A stretch of DNA of 64,000 nucleotides from Aquibaculum sediminis (GCF_040712085.1 NZ_JBFCVK010000012.1:1-64000), one strand, 5' to 3'; numbered from the stretch's first letter, positions 34,075-44,748 are shown. Program-made: numbers and translations. The notes: a model not told the origin generated them from the sequence alone.

Positions 34075-34100
34075 GGGGTCGCTCCAACCGGAACGACCCC
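34075..34100 (-). terminator. Rho-independent terminator of the bc1 operon
   Basis: GGGGTCG (34075-34081) pairs with CGACCCC (34094-34100), and a few more bases pair inside. On the minus strand the stem is followed by TGTTTCGTTTGT, a U-rich tract. It begins about 30 nt after the petC stop, so it fits termination of petABC before csaA. Confidence 0.7.
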
Positions 34101-34128
34101 CGCTGCTGACTGACTTTCCGACCGGATC

Positions 34129-34893
34129 TTAGTGCAGGTCGGCCCAGATCTTGCGCTTCACCGCATAGAGCAAGCCGGTGAAGATGAGCAGGAAGAGGAT
34201 GACCTTCATGCCCATGGTCTTGCGATCTTCCATGTGCGGCTCGGCCGCCCAGGTGAGGAAGTAGGTGAGGTCTTCCGCCATCTGCGACACCGTGGCCGGC
34301 GTGCCGTCGGCGTAGTCGATCACACCCTCCATCAAGGGCGGCGCCATGGCGATCTGATGGCCGGGGAAGTAGGCATTGTAGTACATGCCGTCCATCAACT
34401 CGACGTCGGCCGGCGGATCCTGGTAGCCGGTCAGAAGATGATAGAGGTAGTTCGAGCCGTCGGCGCGCGCCTTGGTGATCAGCGAAAGATCCGGCGGGTA
34501 GGCGCCGCCGTTGGCGGCCCGGGCGGCGTTCTCGTTCGGGAAGGGTGGCGGGAAGCGGTCCGACGCCGTGCCGTCGCGCATGAACATGTCGCCGTTGCCG
34601 TCGGGACCGTCCTCGACCTGATAGTCGGCCGCGATCGTCCGGATCTCGTCTTCGTTGTAGCCGAGGTCTGCGAGGTTGCGGAAGGACACGAGGCGCAGGC
34701 CGTGGCAGGCCGCACAGACCTCCCGGTAGACCTGCAGACCGCGCTGTTGCTTGGCCCGGTCGAAGGTGCCGAACAGGCCGTCGAAGGACCAGTCACGGGA
34801 GGGGATATCGACCCCCTCCGCCGCCTGGACCGTGGGCGCCTGGGCCAAGCCGAGGAAGGCGGCCGCCGCGGCGATGATTGCCAGCTTCTTCAT
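34129..34893 (-). CDS. petC: Cytochrome c1, heme subunit of the bc1 complex
   Basis: Periplasm-facing c-type cytochrome of 254 aa that passes electrons from the Rieske protein to soluble or membrane cytochrome c. It has a signal peptide ending near VQAAEG (residue 25), the heme motif CAACH in EVCAACHGLRLVSF, the distal Met region APPLMEGV, and a C-terminal membrane anchor (MKVILFLLIFTGLLYAV) with a positively charged tail. It follows petB with 3 nt between the genes and ends the operon. Confidence 0.96.
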   Translation of the reverse strand: MKKLAIIAAAAAFLGLAQAPTVQAAEGVDIPSRDWSFDGLFGTFDRAKQQRGLQVYREVCAACHGLRLVSFRNLADLGYNEDEIRTIAADYQVEDGPDGNGDMFMRDGTASDRFPPPFPNENAARAANGGAYPPDLSLITKARADGSNYLYHLLTGYQDPPADVELMDGMYYNAYFPGHQIAMAPPLMEGVIDYADGTPATVSQMAEDLTYFLTWAAEPHMEDRKTMGMKVILFLLIFTGLLYAVKRKIWADLH

Positions 34894-34896
34894 GGG

Positions 34897-36177
34897 TCAG
34901 GCCTTCTCCGTCGACTGGTTACCGCTCCTGAGCACCGGCTCGGAAATCGAGGCCGGCAGCGGCTTCGGCCGCTCCAGCTTGCCGAGCAAGGGCAGGATGA
35001 TCAGGAAATGGATGAAGTAGTAGGCCGTGGCGATCTGGCCGACCGTCACCCAGGGCTGCTCCGGCGGCATGGCACCGACGTAGCCCAGCACCACAGCCGC
35101 GATCACCAGCAGCCAGAAGAACTGCTTGTAAAGCGGGCGGAAGCGCGCCGAACGCACCGGCGAGGAGTCCAGCCAGGGCAGGAAGAAGAGCAGCAGGATG
35201 GAGCCGAACATCACCAGCACACCACCCAGCTTGGCCTCGATCAGCACGATCCCGGTGAAGGGGATGGAGATGTCGAAGGTGATGGCCCGCAGCATCGCGT
35301 AGAAGGGCAGGAAGTACCACTCGGGCACGATGTGCGCCGGCGTCACCAGCGGGTTGGCCTCGATGTAGTTGTCCGGGTGGCCCATGTAGTTCGGGGCGTA
35401 GAACACGAAGGCCGCGAAGATGATCAGGAACACGCCCAGGCCGAACATGTCCTTCACGGTGTAGTAGGGGTGGAACGGGATCTTGTCCTGCGGGCCCTTG
35501 GCGTCGATGCCCAGCGGGTTGTTCGACCCGAAGGCGTGCAGCGCCCAGAGATGCAGGAAGACCACGGCGACGATCACGAAGGGCAGCAGGTAGTGCAGCG
35601 CGAAAAAGCGATTGAGCGTCGGGTTGTCCACCGAGAATCCGCCCCACAGCCAGGTCACCAGCGCATCGCCGATGCCCCATGGTATGGCCGAGAAGAGGTT
35701 GGTGATCACCGTGGCGCCCCAGAAGGACATCTGGCCCCAGGGCAGCACGTAGCCCATGAAGGCGGTGGCCATCATCAGCAGCAGGATGATGACGCCCAGC
35801 CCCCAGAGCACCTCGCGCGGCGCCTTGTAGGAGCCGTAGTAGAGCCCCCGCAGCATGTGGGCGTAGACCACGATGAAGAAGAAGGAGGCGCCGTTCATGT
35901 GGATGTAGCGCACCAGCCAACCGTAGTTGACGTCGCGCATGATCCGCTCGACGGAATCGAAGGCGTGATCCACATGCGGCGTGTACTGCATCGCCAGCAG
36001 AATGCCGGTGACGATCATGACCACCAGCACGATGCCGGCCAGGGAACCGAAGTTCCACAGGTAATTCAGGTTACGCGGCGCCGGATAATCGACCAGATGG
36101 TGATTCATGGTCGAGACAATCGGCAGCCGGCTGTCCAGCCACTTGATGGCTCTGTTGTTCGTTTTCAAACCGCTCAT
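34897..36177 (-). CDS. petB: Cytochrome b subunit of the bc1 complex
   Basis: Membrane core of the complex, 426 aa with eight helices and two b hemes, carrying the quinol oxidation and quinone reduction sites. Visible are the N-terminal DYPAPRNLNYLWNFG, the GYVLPWGQMSFWGATVI stretch of the Qo site, the PEWYFLPFYAML motif (PEWY) and helix segments with paired His. It starts 13 nt after the Rieske stop codon. Confidence 0.97.
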   Translation of the reverse strand: MSGLKTNNRAIKWLDSRLPIVSTMNHHLVDYPAPRNLNYLWNFGSLAGIVLVVMIVTGILLAMQYTPHVDHAFDSVERIMRDVNYGWLVRYIHMNGASFFFIVVYAHMLRGLYYGSYKAPREVLWGLGVIILLLMMATAFMGYVLPWGQMSFWGATVITNLFSAIPWGIGDALVTWLWGGFSVDNPTLNRFFALHYLLPFVIVAVVFLHLWALHAFGSNNPLGIDAKGPQDKIPFHPYYTVKDMFGLGVFLIIFAAFVFYAPNYMGHPDNYIEANPLVTPAHIVPEWYFLPFYAMLRAITFDISIPFTGIVLIEAKLGGVLVMFGSILLLFFLPWLDSSPVRSARFRPLYKQFFWLLVIAAVVLGYVGAMPPEQPWVTVGQIATAYYFIHFLIILPLLGKLERPKPLPASISEPVLRSGNQSTEKA

Positions 36178-36190
36178 CCCTCGCGCCCCC

Positions 36191-36739
36191 TCAGCCGATC
36201 ACGATCGTGGTGTCGTCGCGGAAGTCGTATTCCGGCACATCCAGGTTCCGCGGCGCCGGGCCCCGGCGAATCCGGCCCGAGGTGTCGTAGTGGGACCCGT
36301 GACAGGGGCAGAACCAGCCACCGAAATCGCCCTTGGGATCACCCGCACGCTGACCGAGAGGCACGCAACCAAGGTGGGTGCAGATGCCAACCATTACCAG
36401 GAACGAGGGATTGACAACCCGTGCCTCATCGGCTTCCGGGTCCATCAGGTCCGACAGCGGCACGCTTTCGGCTTCCTCGATCTCGTCGGCCGTCCGGTGC
36501 CGTATGAACACCGGCTTGCCGCGCCAGGTCACGGTGATCGCCTGCCCTTCCTGGATCTGGCTGACGTCCACTTCCGTGGTCGCCAAGGCCAGGACGTCGG
36601 CGGATGGATTGAGCGTGTCGATCAGCGGCCAGGCCACCGAAGCGGCACCCACCGCGCCCATCGCGCCGGTTGCCAGGTAGAGGAAATCGCGGCGGGTCTC
36701 TCCTTCGCCGCCGTGTCCGGCATGCGCACTGTCTGCCAT
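36191..36739 (-). CDS. petA: Rieske iron-sulfur subunit of the bc1 complex
   Basis: Carries the 2Fe-2S cluster that accepts the first electron from quinol. From the ATG at 36739 the product is 182 aa, a normal length; a much longer in-frame extension to 37078 is rejected. The N-terminus has a twin-arginine-type signal anchor (GETRRDFLYLATGAMG). The cluster motifs are CTHLGCVPLG and CPCHGSHYD. It is the first gene of petABC. Confidence 0.96.
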   Translation of the reverse strand: MADSAHAGHGGEGETRRDFLYLATGAMGAVGAASVAWPLIDTLNPSADVLALATTEVDVSQIQEGQAITVTWRGKPVFIRHRTADEIEEAESVPLSDLMDPEADEARVVNPSFLVMVGICTHLGCVPLGQRAGDPKGDFGGWFCPCHGSHYDTSGRIRRGPAPRNLDVPEYDFRDDTTIVIG

Positions 36740-36904
36740 TGGATTCCAAGTCCCCTCGTCGTTGACGCAACGCGAAGCTTGTGCCCGTGATGCCGGCCGC
36801 CCATGCACCGCGCGTGGGTCCCCTGCCGTCCTGCTCGCGAACACCGGCCTCGTCATGGCGCAAGCCAGCAGCCGCGCAGCTCGCTCGCCTTGCGTGACGC
36901 GGTG

Positions 36905-36934
36905 CATATAGAGGAAATTCCGCCGTGAAGTAAA
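36905..36934 (-). promoter_or_regulatory. Possible sigma70-type promoter of petABC
   Basis: On the minus strand TTTACT (36929-36934) and TATATG (36905-36910) are 18 nt apart. Each matches the consensus at 4 of 6 positions, about 165 nt upstream of petA. The 290-nt region 36740-37029 between petA and trmL has no gene. Confidence 0.35.
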
Positions 36935-37029
36935 GGCCGGCTGGTCCGGTTGCGCGCCGATTTCGCCCAGGCGTGGTTGCAAGACCCCAATTCCACCACC
37001 CCACCGACCAAGGATTGTCGAGAGCCGCC

Positions 37030-37491
37030 ATGCGCCTTGCCCTCTATCAACCGGACATTCCCCAGAACTGCGGCACATTGTTGCGCCTCGCCGCCTGCCT
37101 GGCCGTGCCGGTCGATCTCATCGAGCCTTTCGGCTTTCTCTGGGAGGACAAGCGGCTGCGCCGGGCCGGCCTCGACTATGCCGTGCTGGCCTCTGTCACC
37201 CGCCATTCCTCCTGGGAAGCCTTCCGCCGCGCGCGGGCACAGCGGCTCGTTCTGCTGACCACCGCCGGCACGACGCCCTATACCGACTTCACCTACCGTG
37301 CGGACGACATACTGCTGCTCGGGCGCGAGAGCGCGGGCGTGCCCGAGTCGGTCCACGCCGCTGCCGACGCCCGACTGGCGATTCCCTTGTCTCCGGGCTT
37401 TCGCTCCCTCAATGTCGCGGTGGCCGGCGCCATGGTGCTCGGCGAGGCCCTCCGTCAGACCAGGGGATTTCCGCAGCAGGAGTCGCTATGA
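37030..37491 (+). CDS. trmL: tRNA (cytidine(34)-2'-O)-methyltransferase (SpoU family)
   Basis: Methylates the wobble ribose of leucine tRNAs. It has 153 aa, a single SPOUT (trefoil-knot) domain. The signatures are the N-terminal YQPDIPQNCGTLLRLAACLAV and the C-terminal knot ILLLGRESAGVP and IPLSPGFRSLNVAVAGAMVL. The ATG at 37030 is chosen over an in-frame start at 36973, which adds unrelated residues. It overlaps hemF by 4 nt (ATGA), indicating translational coupling. Confidence 0.93.
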   Translation: MRLALYQPDIPQNCGTLLRLAACLAVPVDLIEPFGFLWEDKRLRRAGLDYAVLASVTRHSSWEAFRRARAQRLVLLTTAGTTPYTDFTYRADDILLLGRESAGVPESVHAAADARLAIPLSPGFRSLNVAVAGAMVLGEALRQTRGFPQQESL

Positions 37492-38369
37492 GCGATACGA
37501 ATGGCATCGAGGCCCGCAAAGCAAAGGCGGCAGCCTGGTTCGAGGAACTGCGCAACGGCATCTGCGCCGCCTTCGAGGAACTCGAGGACGAGCTGGGGGC
37601 GCGGCCGGATGCGCCGCTGGCCGAGCAGGAACCGGGGCGTTTCGAGCGCAAGAGCTGGGAGCGCAAGGACCACGACGGTGCGCCGGGTGGCGGCGGGGTT
37701 ATGAGCCAGATGCACGGCCGCGTCTTTGAGAAGGTGGGGGTCAACATTTCCACTGTGCACGGCCGCTTCTCGCCGGACTTCGCGAAGAAGATCCCCGGCG
37801 CCGAGGCCGATCCGCGCTTCTGGGCCTCCGGCATCTCCCTGGTCGCCCACATGCAGAGCCCGCTGGTGCCGGCGGTGCACATGAACACGCGGCACATCGT
37901 CACCAGCAAAGCCTGGTTCGGCGGCGGCGCGGACCTCAACCCCATGTACCCGGACGAGCAGGACACCGCCGACTTCCACGACGCCTTCCGCAGCGCCTGC
38001 GACCGACACGATCCCGAGCACTATCCGCGCTTCAAGGCCTGGTGCGACGACTACTTCATGATCCGCCATCGCGGCGAAGCCCGCGGAGTCGGCGGCATCT
38101 TCTACGACTATCTGGAAACCGACTGGGAGCGGGATTTCGCCTTCACCCAGGACGTCGGCCGCGCCTTCCTCGAGGTCTATCCGAAGCTGGTGCGCCGTCA
38201 CATGCACCGCCCCTGGAGCGAGGAGCAGCGCCGGCACCAGCTGTTCCGCCGCGGGCGCTACGTCGAATTCAATCTGCTCTACGACCGCGGCACCCGATTC
38301 GGCCTGGAGACGGGCGGCAACGTCGAGGCCATCCTCATGTCTCTGCCGCCACTGGCGGCCTGGCCGTAA
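37488..38369 (+). CDS. hemF: Oxygen-dependent coproporphyrinogen III oxidase
   Basis: Converts coproporphyrinogen III to protoporphyrinogen IX with O2, an aerobic step of heme synthesis. The protein has 293 aa. Family motifs are GGGVMSQMHGRVFEKVGVN, the NTRHIVTSKAWFGGGADLNP stretch, the GEARGVGGIFYD motif and the end region RRGRYVEFNLLYDRGTRFGLETGGN. It supplies heme for the oxidase and bc1 complexes in this window and starts inside the end of trmL. Confidence 0.97.
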   Translation: MSDTNGIEARKAKAAAWFEELRNGICAAFEELEDELGARPDAPLAEQEPGRFERKSWERKDHDGAPGGGGVMSQMHGRVFEKVGVNISTVHGRFSPDFAKKIPGAEADPRFWASGISLVAHMQSPLVPAVHMNTRHIVTSKAWFGGGADLNPMYPDEQDTADFHDAFRSACDRHDPEHYPRFKAWCDDYFMIRHRGEARGVGGIFYDYLETDWERDFAFTQDVGRAFLEVYPKLVRRHMHRPWSEEQRRHQLFRRGRYVEFNLLYDRGTRFGLETGGNVEAILMSLPPLAAWP

Positions 38370-38466
38370 CAGAGCAGTCCAGAGTCGGACGGCCGGGCTC
38401 AGGACTTCGTTTTGATTTCGGAAGGCGTGCGCAGAGCGCTGCGCTTGCCACGACGACCATGGCAAT

Positions 38467-38492
38467 TGGGCCGCCCCTTTCGGAGCGGCCCA
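38467..38492. terminator. Hairpin between convergent hemF and amidohydrolase genes
   Basis: TGGGCCGC (38467-38474) and GCGGCCCA (38485-38492) form a perfect 8-bp stem with a 10-nt loop, about 100 nt after hemF and about 80 nt after the amidohydrolase stop codon on the other strand. No long U run follows on either strand, so it may be a weak bidirectional terminator. Confidence 0.45.
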
Positions 38493-38569
38493 AACGTTTA
38501 GATCTCGCGCTTTCGCGCTCGCAACTGCCGGCTCGGCGCACCGTTCGGCAGCAGCGTGCAAGGGACGGG

Positions 38570-40375
38570 TTATTCCACCCCCATCCCTTCGTACATCGCA
38601 TGCAACATGTGATGCGCCGCGACTGGGTCGCCAAAGAACGGGTAATCGCGAAGGTCGGCCTTCTGCTCACCCTCAGGTGCCTCGTAGATGACCGCGCCAT
38701 CCTTGATCGTCACCGCGACTTCGAGCTCGGCCAGCGTCTCGGGATCCACTGCGGTGGGATCATCCGACAGGATCACGAAATCGGCGATCTTGCCGGTCTC
38801 GATCGTGCCCTTCCGGTCTTCCTCGAAATGCTGCCACGCAGGCCAGATGGTCAGTGCCTTGAGCGCCTCCATCACGCTTACCCGCTGTGCCGGCCCAAGG
38901 ATGTCGCCCGAGCGGGTGCGCCGGGTGACCGTGGCCGAGAGGATCCGCATGCTGTCGGGGAAGGCCACCGGCGCGTCATGGTGACTGCCGAACATCATGC
39001 CGCGCTGGCGCACCCATCCGGTGGGCGAGATGTTGTCGGCGTTAATCGGCCCCACGGTGTGGTCGCGATGCCAGTCGCCCCAATAGAAGGTGTGCATCGG
39101 GAAGAGCGACGGGAACACGTTCAACTTCTGCATCAGGTCCACCTGGTCCTCGCGCAGGAATTGTCCGTGGACCAGCACAGGGCGGTTGCCGATGTCTCCG
39201 TAGGACTCCTGGGCTGCACCCAGCGCCGCCAGCAACATGTCCGACGCGCCCTCACCATTGGCATGGGTGATGATCTGATGCCCATTCTCGTAGCACCAGT
39301 TCACCGCGTCCTGCGTCTGCTCCATGGTGATGGCGGAATAGCCCTTGTAGCCTGGCGGGTAGTCACCAACGGGGTCGTAGTAGGGCTGGTCGCGAAGTGC
39401 GGTGAAGCCCTGCGGCGAGCCGTCGATCGTCAGCTTGCAGCCACCGGTGCGCACCTTCCCGTCGTACTCCTGCGAGGCGTGCTCGTTGATATAGTCCGCC
39501 GCCTCCAGCACGTCGGGAAAGGCCACCACGTCGATCGGAAGTTCACCCCGTGCGTCGACAGCGCGCAGCGCCTCGACCAACGAGCCCGACGAGCGGCCCT
39601 CCTGACCTGTGGTGTAGCCGAACTGCGCCCAGAGTTCAGCGCCAGCCTTGGCAAAGGCTTCCTGGCCATCCGCGCCGAGATCAGCGATCATTGGCATCAG
39701 CACGCGGAAGAAAGCATATTCCTCCATCACGCCGTTCGGTGCGCCGTCCGCGTCGCGGTGAAAGACGCCGCCCGCCGGGTCCTCGGTGGAAGCATCGATC
39801 CCGGCCAACTCCAGTGCTTTGGAATTGGCGACGCCAAGGTGGCCGGACTGGTGCAGTATGATCAGTGGCCATTCGGTGGTGACAACATCGAGCTCATCGC
39901 GCGTGGGATGCCGCAACTCGGCAAGCTGCGCGTTGTCATAGCCAAAGCCGATGACCATCCCTGCATTTTCGAGAACCGCCTCGTTGTCGGCCATCCAGTC
40001 CCTCAGCGCCTGCTGAAGCTTCGGGATGTCGGAGACGGTTCCGTCGGGCGGTGCCTGCAGATTGGCCGAAAGCGCCTGGATGCCACCCATCACCACGTGG
40101 CCGTGGCTGTCGAAGAAACCGGGCAGCATGGCGCGACCGGCAAGATCGAACATCTCGGTTCCCTCGCCTTCGAGCGCCGAGACCTCGTCCATCGTGCCGA
40201 CAGCCAGGATCTTCCCATCCTTCACCGCTACCGCCTCAGCGGTGGGCTGCGCATCGTTGATTGTGACAATCGGCCCGCCGGAATAGATCGTGTCAGCGAT
40301 CTCCTGCGCTGTCGCGCTCCCGGCCCACAGCGCCGCGCCGATCAACAGCGCCGCCCTGCCCACAATTGGTCTCAT
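38570..40375 (-). CDS. Exported amidohydrolase, YtcJ-like
   Basis: Metal-dependent hydrolase of 601 aa in the amidohydrolase superfamily (COG1574/YtcJ group). From the ATG at 40375, with a GGAAGGA site upstream, it has a signal peptide ending near GSATAQ (residue 24), so it acts in the periplasm. The metal-binding HxH is in FFDSHGHVV, and a C-terminal GDILGPAQRVSVMEALKALTIWPA and GKIADFVILSDDP typical of YtcJ follow. The substrate is unknown; related enzymes hydrolyse N-substituted formamides or amides. It is isolated between hairpin 38467-38492 and the D repeats. Confidence 0.85.
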   Translation of the reverse strand: MRPIVGRAALLIGAALWAGSATAQEIADTIYSGGPIVTINDAQPTAEAVAVKDGKILAVGTMDEVSALEGEGTEMFDLAGRAMLPGFFDSHGHVVMGGIQALSANLQAPPDGTVSDIPKLQQALRDWMADNEAVLENAGMVIGFGYDNAQLAELRHPTRDELDVVTTEWPLIILHQSGHLGVANSKALELAGIDASTEDPAGGVFHRDADGAPNGVMEEYAFFRVLMPMIADLGADGQEAFAKAGAELWAQFGYTTGQEGRSSGSLVEALRAVDARGELPIDVVAFPDVLEAADYINEHASQEYDGKVRTGGCKLTIDGSPQGFTALRDQPYYDPVGDYPPGYKGYSAITMEQTQDAVNWCYENGHQIITHANGEGASDMLLAALGAAQESYGDIGNRPVLVHGQFLREDQVDLMQKLNVFPSLFPMHTFYWGDWHRDHTVGPINADNISPTGWVRQRGMMFGSHHDAPVAFPDSMRILSATVTRRTRSGDILGPAQRVSVMEALKALTIWPAWQHFEEDRKGTIETGKIADFVILSDDPTAVDPETLAELEVAVTIKDGAVIYEAPEGEQKADLRDYPFFGDPVAAHHMLHAMYEGMGVE

Positions 40376-40810
40376 TGATAATCCTTCCAAGAGATAACTT
40401 AATCTAGAGCACAAGTTCTGTGCCACTAGACCATGTCCGTCAACCCGGTTGTCGTGTGCTGAAGACTGAGAGAGCAAGCAGAATTTGGAGATCAGCTCGC
40501 CAAATATTGATTTAGCGCGATCAATCGTACCTCGACCGCGAACATTCTCGAATATGGTAATTGTATAGTTTTGTCATCTGGCGAGACGCGGACTGCAATC
40601 ACTCACATCTTCAGCCCAAAGAGTCAGACCGGATCGCATTCAATCTGAAGCAAGGGGTTCAGACTCGAGTAGCGCGCTCGAGCAGGATCGCCGTGCGACC
40701 CAAAAAGAGCGCGCGAATCTACTTCACCACTTTGTAAATAGACCGGAATCACGCAGCTAATATGAAACCCTGTGGTTCAGATGAACCGATATCCAGCCTG
40801 AATGCGCGTA
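40376..40810. other. Intergenic region holding repeat locus D, no gene seen
   Basis: This 435-nt interval lies between the start of the amidohydrolase gene and the end of the EVE-domain gene. Its first half is AT-rich and could hold the amidohydrolase promoter; the second half is repeat material (next entry). Confidence 0.6.
40626..40794. repeat. Palindromic repeats, locus D (degenerate pair with a central hairpin)
   Basis: A first unit starts AGACCGGATCGCATT (40626-40640) with GGTTCAGA at 40656-40663, matching the 5' part of unit A1. A central hairpin at 40669-40723 has arms GCGCGCTC (40672-40679) and GAGCGCGC (40707-40714). A second unit starts AGACCGGAATCACGC (40740-40754) and has GTGGTTCAG and CGATATCC, aligning along its length with A1 read on the other strand. 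So two oppositely oriented copies flank a different hairpin. The end lies about 15 nt before the EVE gene's stop codon. Confidence 0.7.
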
Positions 40811-41224
40811 TCAGGCTTCGGTTTCAGCCATGGCGCAGATCAGGCGCCAGTGCTCGTCGGAAACCGGCACGACGGACAGGCGTGACTGGCGCACCAGTGC
40901 CAGATCGGCCAGCCGCGGCTCGGCCTTGATCTCGGCGAGGGTCACCGGCCGCTCGACAGGCTTGACCGCTTCCACGTCCACCATGCCGAAGCGCCCACTG
41001 GGGTCGCTGTCGTCGGGATAGTACTCCTTCACCACCCGCACGATGCCGACGATCCGCTTCTCGTTGACCGAGTGGTAGAAGAAGGCGAGGTCCCCCACCT
41101 TCATGGCCTTCATGTTGTTCGAGGCCTGGTAGTTGCGCACACCGTCCCAATGGGTCCGGCTCTCGCGCACCTGATCGTCCCAGGACCAGGTTCCCGGTTC
41201 GCTTTTCATCAGCCAATAGGCCAT
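40811..41224 (-). CDS. EVE-domain protein
   Basis: A 137-aa protein made of one EVE domain (PUA-like fold; formerly DUF55), a fold used to bind modified nucleobases in DNA or RNA. It starts MAYWLMKSEPGTWSWDDQV, with HWDGVRNYQASNNMKAM and GDLAFFYHS following, all EVE hallmarks. I start at the ATG at 41224. EVE proteins are common stand-alone genes in proteobacteria, and no restriction or defence genes are adjacent, so a defence role is not implied. Confidence 0.92.
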   Translation of the reverse strand: MAYWLMKSEPGTWSWDDQVRESRTHWDGVRNYQASNNMKAMKVGDLAFFYHSVNEKRIVGIVRVVKEYYPDDSDPSGRFGMVDVEAVKPVERPVTLAEIKAEPRLADLALVRQSRLSVVPVSDEHWRLICAMAETEA

Positions 41225-41295
41225 GCTTTCCTCCACAGCGGTTGAGGCCCCATAGCAAAAGCCCCGCCGCACCGCCACACCGGAAAGGAGACCTT

Positions 41296-42060
41296 ATGAA
41301 GCTGCAGCACTGCGCCTGGCCGGAGATCGAGGCCTATCTGCGCGGGTCCACCGCCATCATCATTCCCATCGGCTCCACCGAGCAGCACGGTCCCACCGGC
41401 TTTCTCGGCACGGACGCGCTCTGCCCCGAGGTGCTGGCGGAGGGCATCGGCGAGCGCTGCGGCGCGCTGATCGCCCCGACACTGTCCATCGGCATGGCAC
41501 AGCATCACCTGGGCTTTCCCGGATCGATCACCCTGCGGCCGACCACGCTGATCGCCGTGGTGCAGGATGTGGTGAACTCCCTGGCACGCCACGGCTTCGA
41601 CCGCTTCTTTTTCCTCAACGGCCACGGCGGCAACATTGCCAGCGTCACGGCCGCCTTTTCAGAGATCTATGCCGAATCCAGCCTGGGCACCGCCTCTGGC
41701 AATCGGCCGCCGCTGCGCTGCCGCTTGCACAACTGGTGGGACGTGCCCGGCGTCAAGCGGCTCTCGAGCGAAGTCTTCGGCGCCGACGAAGGCAGCCACG
41801 CCACCTGCTCGGAGGTGTCGCTCACTTATCACGCCTTTCCCGAAGCCGGGCAGCGACTCGCCGCGGCCGGCAACGCGCTGACGCCGGGGCGCGCGCCCAA
41901 CGGCCCGATCCGAGATGCCGACGACTACCGCCACCGCTTCGCCGACGGGCGCATTGGTTCCGATCCGCGCAAGGCCAGCGCCGAGGCCGGCGCTCGGCTG
42001 TACGAGACAGCCGTGACCGAACTCAGCGAGGTCTGGAAACGCTTCGCGGTGGAGGACTGA
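41296..42060 (+). CDS. Creatininase-family hydrolase
   Basis: A 254-aa metal-dependent amidohydrolase of the creatininase/formamide hydrolase superfamily. Metal-binding stretches are IGSTEQHGPTGFLGTD near residue 33, NGHGGNIAS near 111, and the Glu/His-rich DEGSHATCSE near 170. The ATG at 41296 has an AAGGAG site. Related enzymes act on creatinine, on formamide intermediates of riboflavin-type pathways, or in mycofactocin maturation; the substrate here is unknown. The gene is divergent from the EVE gene with 71 nt between starts and converges on pckA with 7 nt between stop codons. Confidence 0.87.
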   Translation: MKLQHCAWPEIEAYLRGSTAIIIPIGSTEQHGPTGFLGTDALCPEVLAEGIGERCGALIAPTLSIGMAQHHLGFPGSITLRPTTLIAVVQDVVNSLARHGFDRFFFLNGHGGNIASVTAAFSEIYAESSLGTASGNRPPLRCRLHNWWDVPGVKRLSSEVFGADEGSHATCSEVSLTYHAFPEAGQRLAAAGNALTPGRAPNGPIRDADDYRHRFADGRIGSDPRKASAEAGARLYETAVTELSEVWKRFAVED

Positions 42061-42067
42061 CCGGACT

Positions 42068-43681
<1,614 letters not shown>

Positions 43682-43992
43682 GATGCGTCTCCGTTCCCTT
43701 GTTTCGTGAACCTCTCCGAGATTGTGGTTAGTGGGCCGCGGTGCAAATGGCAAGAGTTGGGCTGTCGCAGGGGAAACGCCCGACGATTGCAAGTGGTTCA
43801 CCAGCCCCGCACCGGCGTTCCTGCACGGCGCGGACGCCACCTCATATCGCCCCGGCGGCCCGCGTTTTCGGGCGGCAACGCAGGAGTTCTGGCCAGTCCT
43901 GCCGCGCTGACGCTATGATCGCGGACTTTGAACACGACAGCAGCAACACCACCCATCGGTCCCGATGACCCTGTGACCAGAGTGAGCAGAGC
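43682..43992. other. Divergent pckA-chvI upstream region, no gene seen
   Basis: This 311-nt interval must hold the promoters of both pckA and chvI. It is GC-rich; I found no convincing -10/-35 pair or palindrome. A ChvI-binding site here would be expected but is not recognisable by eye. Confidence 0.45.
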
Positions 43993-44748
43993 ATGAAAGC
44001 ACAAAGCGAGCGCCAGGGGAGCGCAGCCTCACCGGACGAGATCGAGCCCCAGCGCTACGACATCGCGTTGGTGGATGATGATCGGAACATTCTGACTTCG
44101 GTTTCCATGGCACTGGAAGCGGAAGGCTTCCGCGTGCGGACCTATACGGACGGCACCGAAGCGCTGCGGGGACTGAGAAGTCATCCGGCAGACCTCGCCG
44201 TGCTCGACATCAAGATGCCGCGCATGGACGGCATGGAACTGCTGCAGCGCCTGCGCGAAAATTCCAACATGCCGGTGATCTTCCTCACCTCCAAGGACGA
44301 GGAGATCGACGAAGTGCTGGGCCTGCGCATGGGGGCCGACGACTACATCACCAAGCCCTTCTCCCAGCGCTTGCTGGTCGAGCGCATCCGCTCCCTGCTG
44401 CGACGCGAGCGGGCGGCCCGCGAGGAACTCGACCCGGAACGCGAGGCGCCGATCCGTCGCGGCGAACTGATGCTGGACCCGGCGCGCCATCTTTGCACCT
44501 GGAAGGGCGGCCCGGTGAACCTCACGGTCACCGAGTTCCTGATCCTGCGCGCGCTGGCGCAGCGCCCGGGGCATGTGAAGAACCGCGACCAGTTGATGGA
44601 CGCGGCCTATGGCGAACACATCTATGTGGACGACCGCACCATCGACAGCCACATCAAGCGCCTGCGCAAGAAGTTCAAGGTGGTCGACGATGACTTCGCG
44701 CAGATCGAGACCCTCTACGGTGTCGGCTACCGCTACCGGGACATCTGA
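43993..44748 (+). CDS. chvI: Response regulator ChvI
   Basis: OmpR-type regulator of 251 aa; with ChvG it forms a conserved alphaproteobacterial system controlling envelope, acid, exopolysaccharide and central-metabolism genes. It has a non-conserved N-terminal lead (about 20 residues), the receiver with phospho-acceptor Asp72 in LDIKMPRMDG and Lys in ITKPFSQRLL, and a winged-helix DNA-binding domain with YGEHIYVDDRTIDSHIKRLRKKFK. The neighbours support the ChvI name: a ChvG-type kinase follows and PTS genes come after. Confidence 0.93.
   Translation: MKAQSERQGSAASPDEIEPQRYDIALVDDDRNILTSVSMALEAEGFRVRTYTDGTEALRGLRSHPADLAVLDIKMPRMDGMELLQRLRENSNMPVIFLTSKDEEIDEVLGLRMGADDYITKPFSQRLLVERIRSLLRRERAAREELDPEREAPIRRGELMLDPARHLCTWKGGPVNLTVTEFLILRALAQRPGHVKNRDQLMDAAYGEHIYVDDRTIDSHIKRLRKKFKVVDDDFAQIETLYGVGYRYRDI

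Noticed and set aside
40811..41224. EVE-domain gene as part of a defence island
   Set aside because: EVE domains occur in some restriction systems, but here the neighbours are a creatininase-like gene and an amidohydrolase, with no nuclease or helicase gene in the area.
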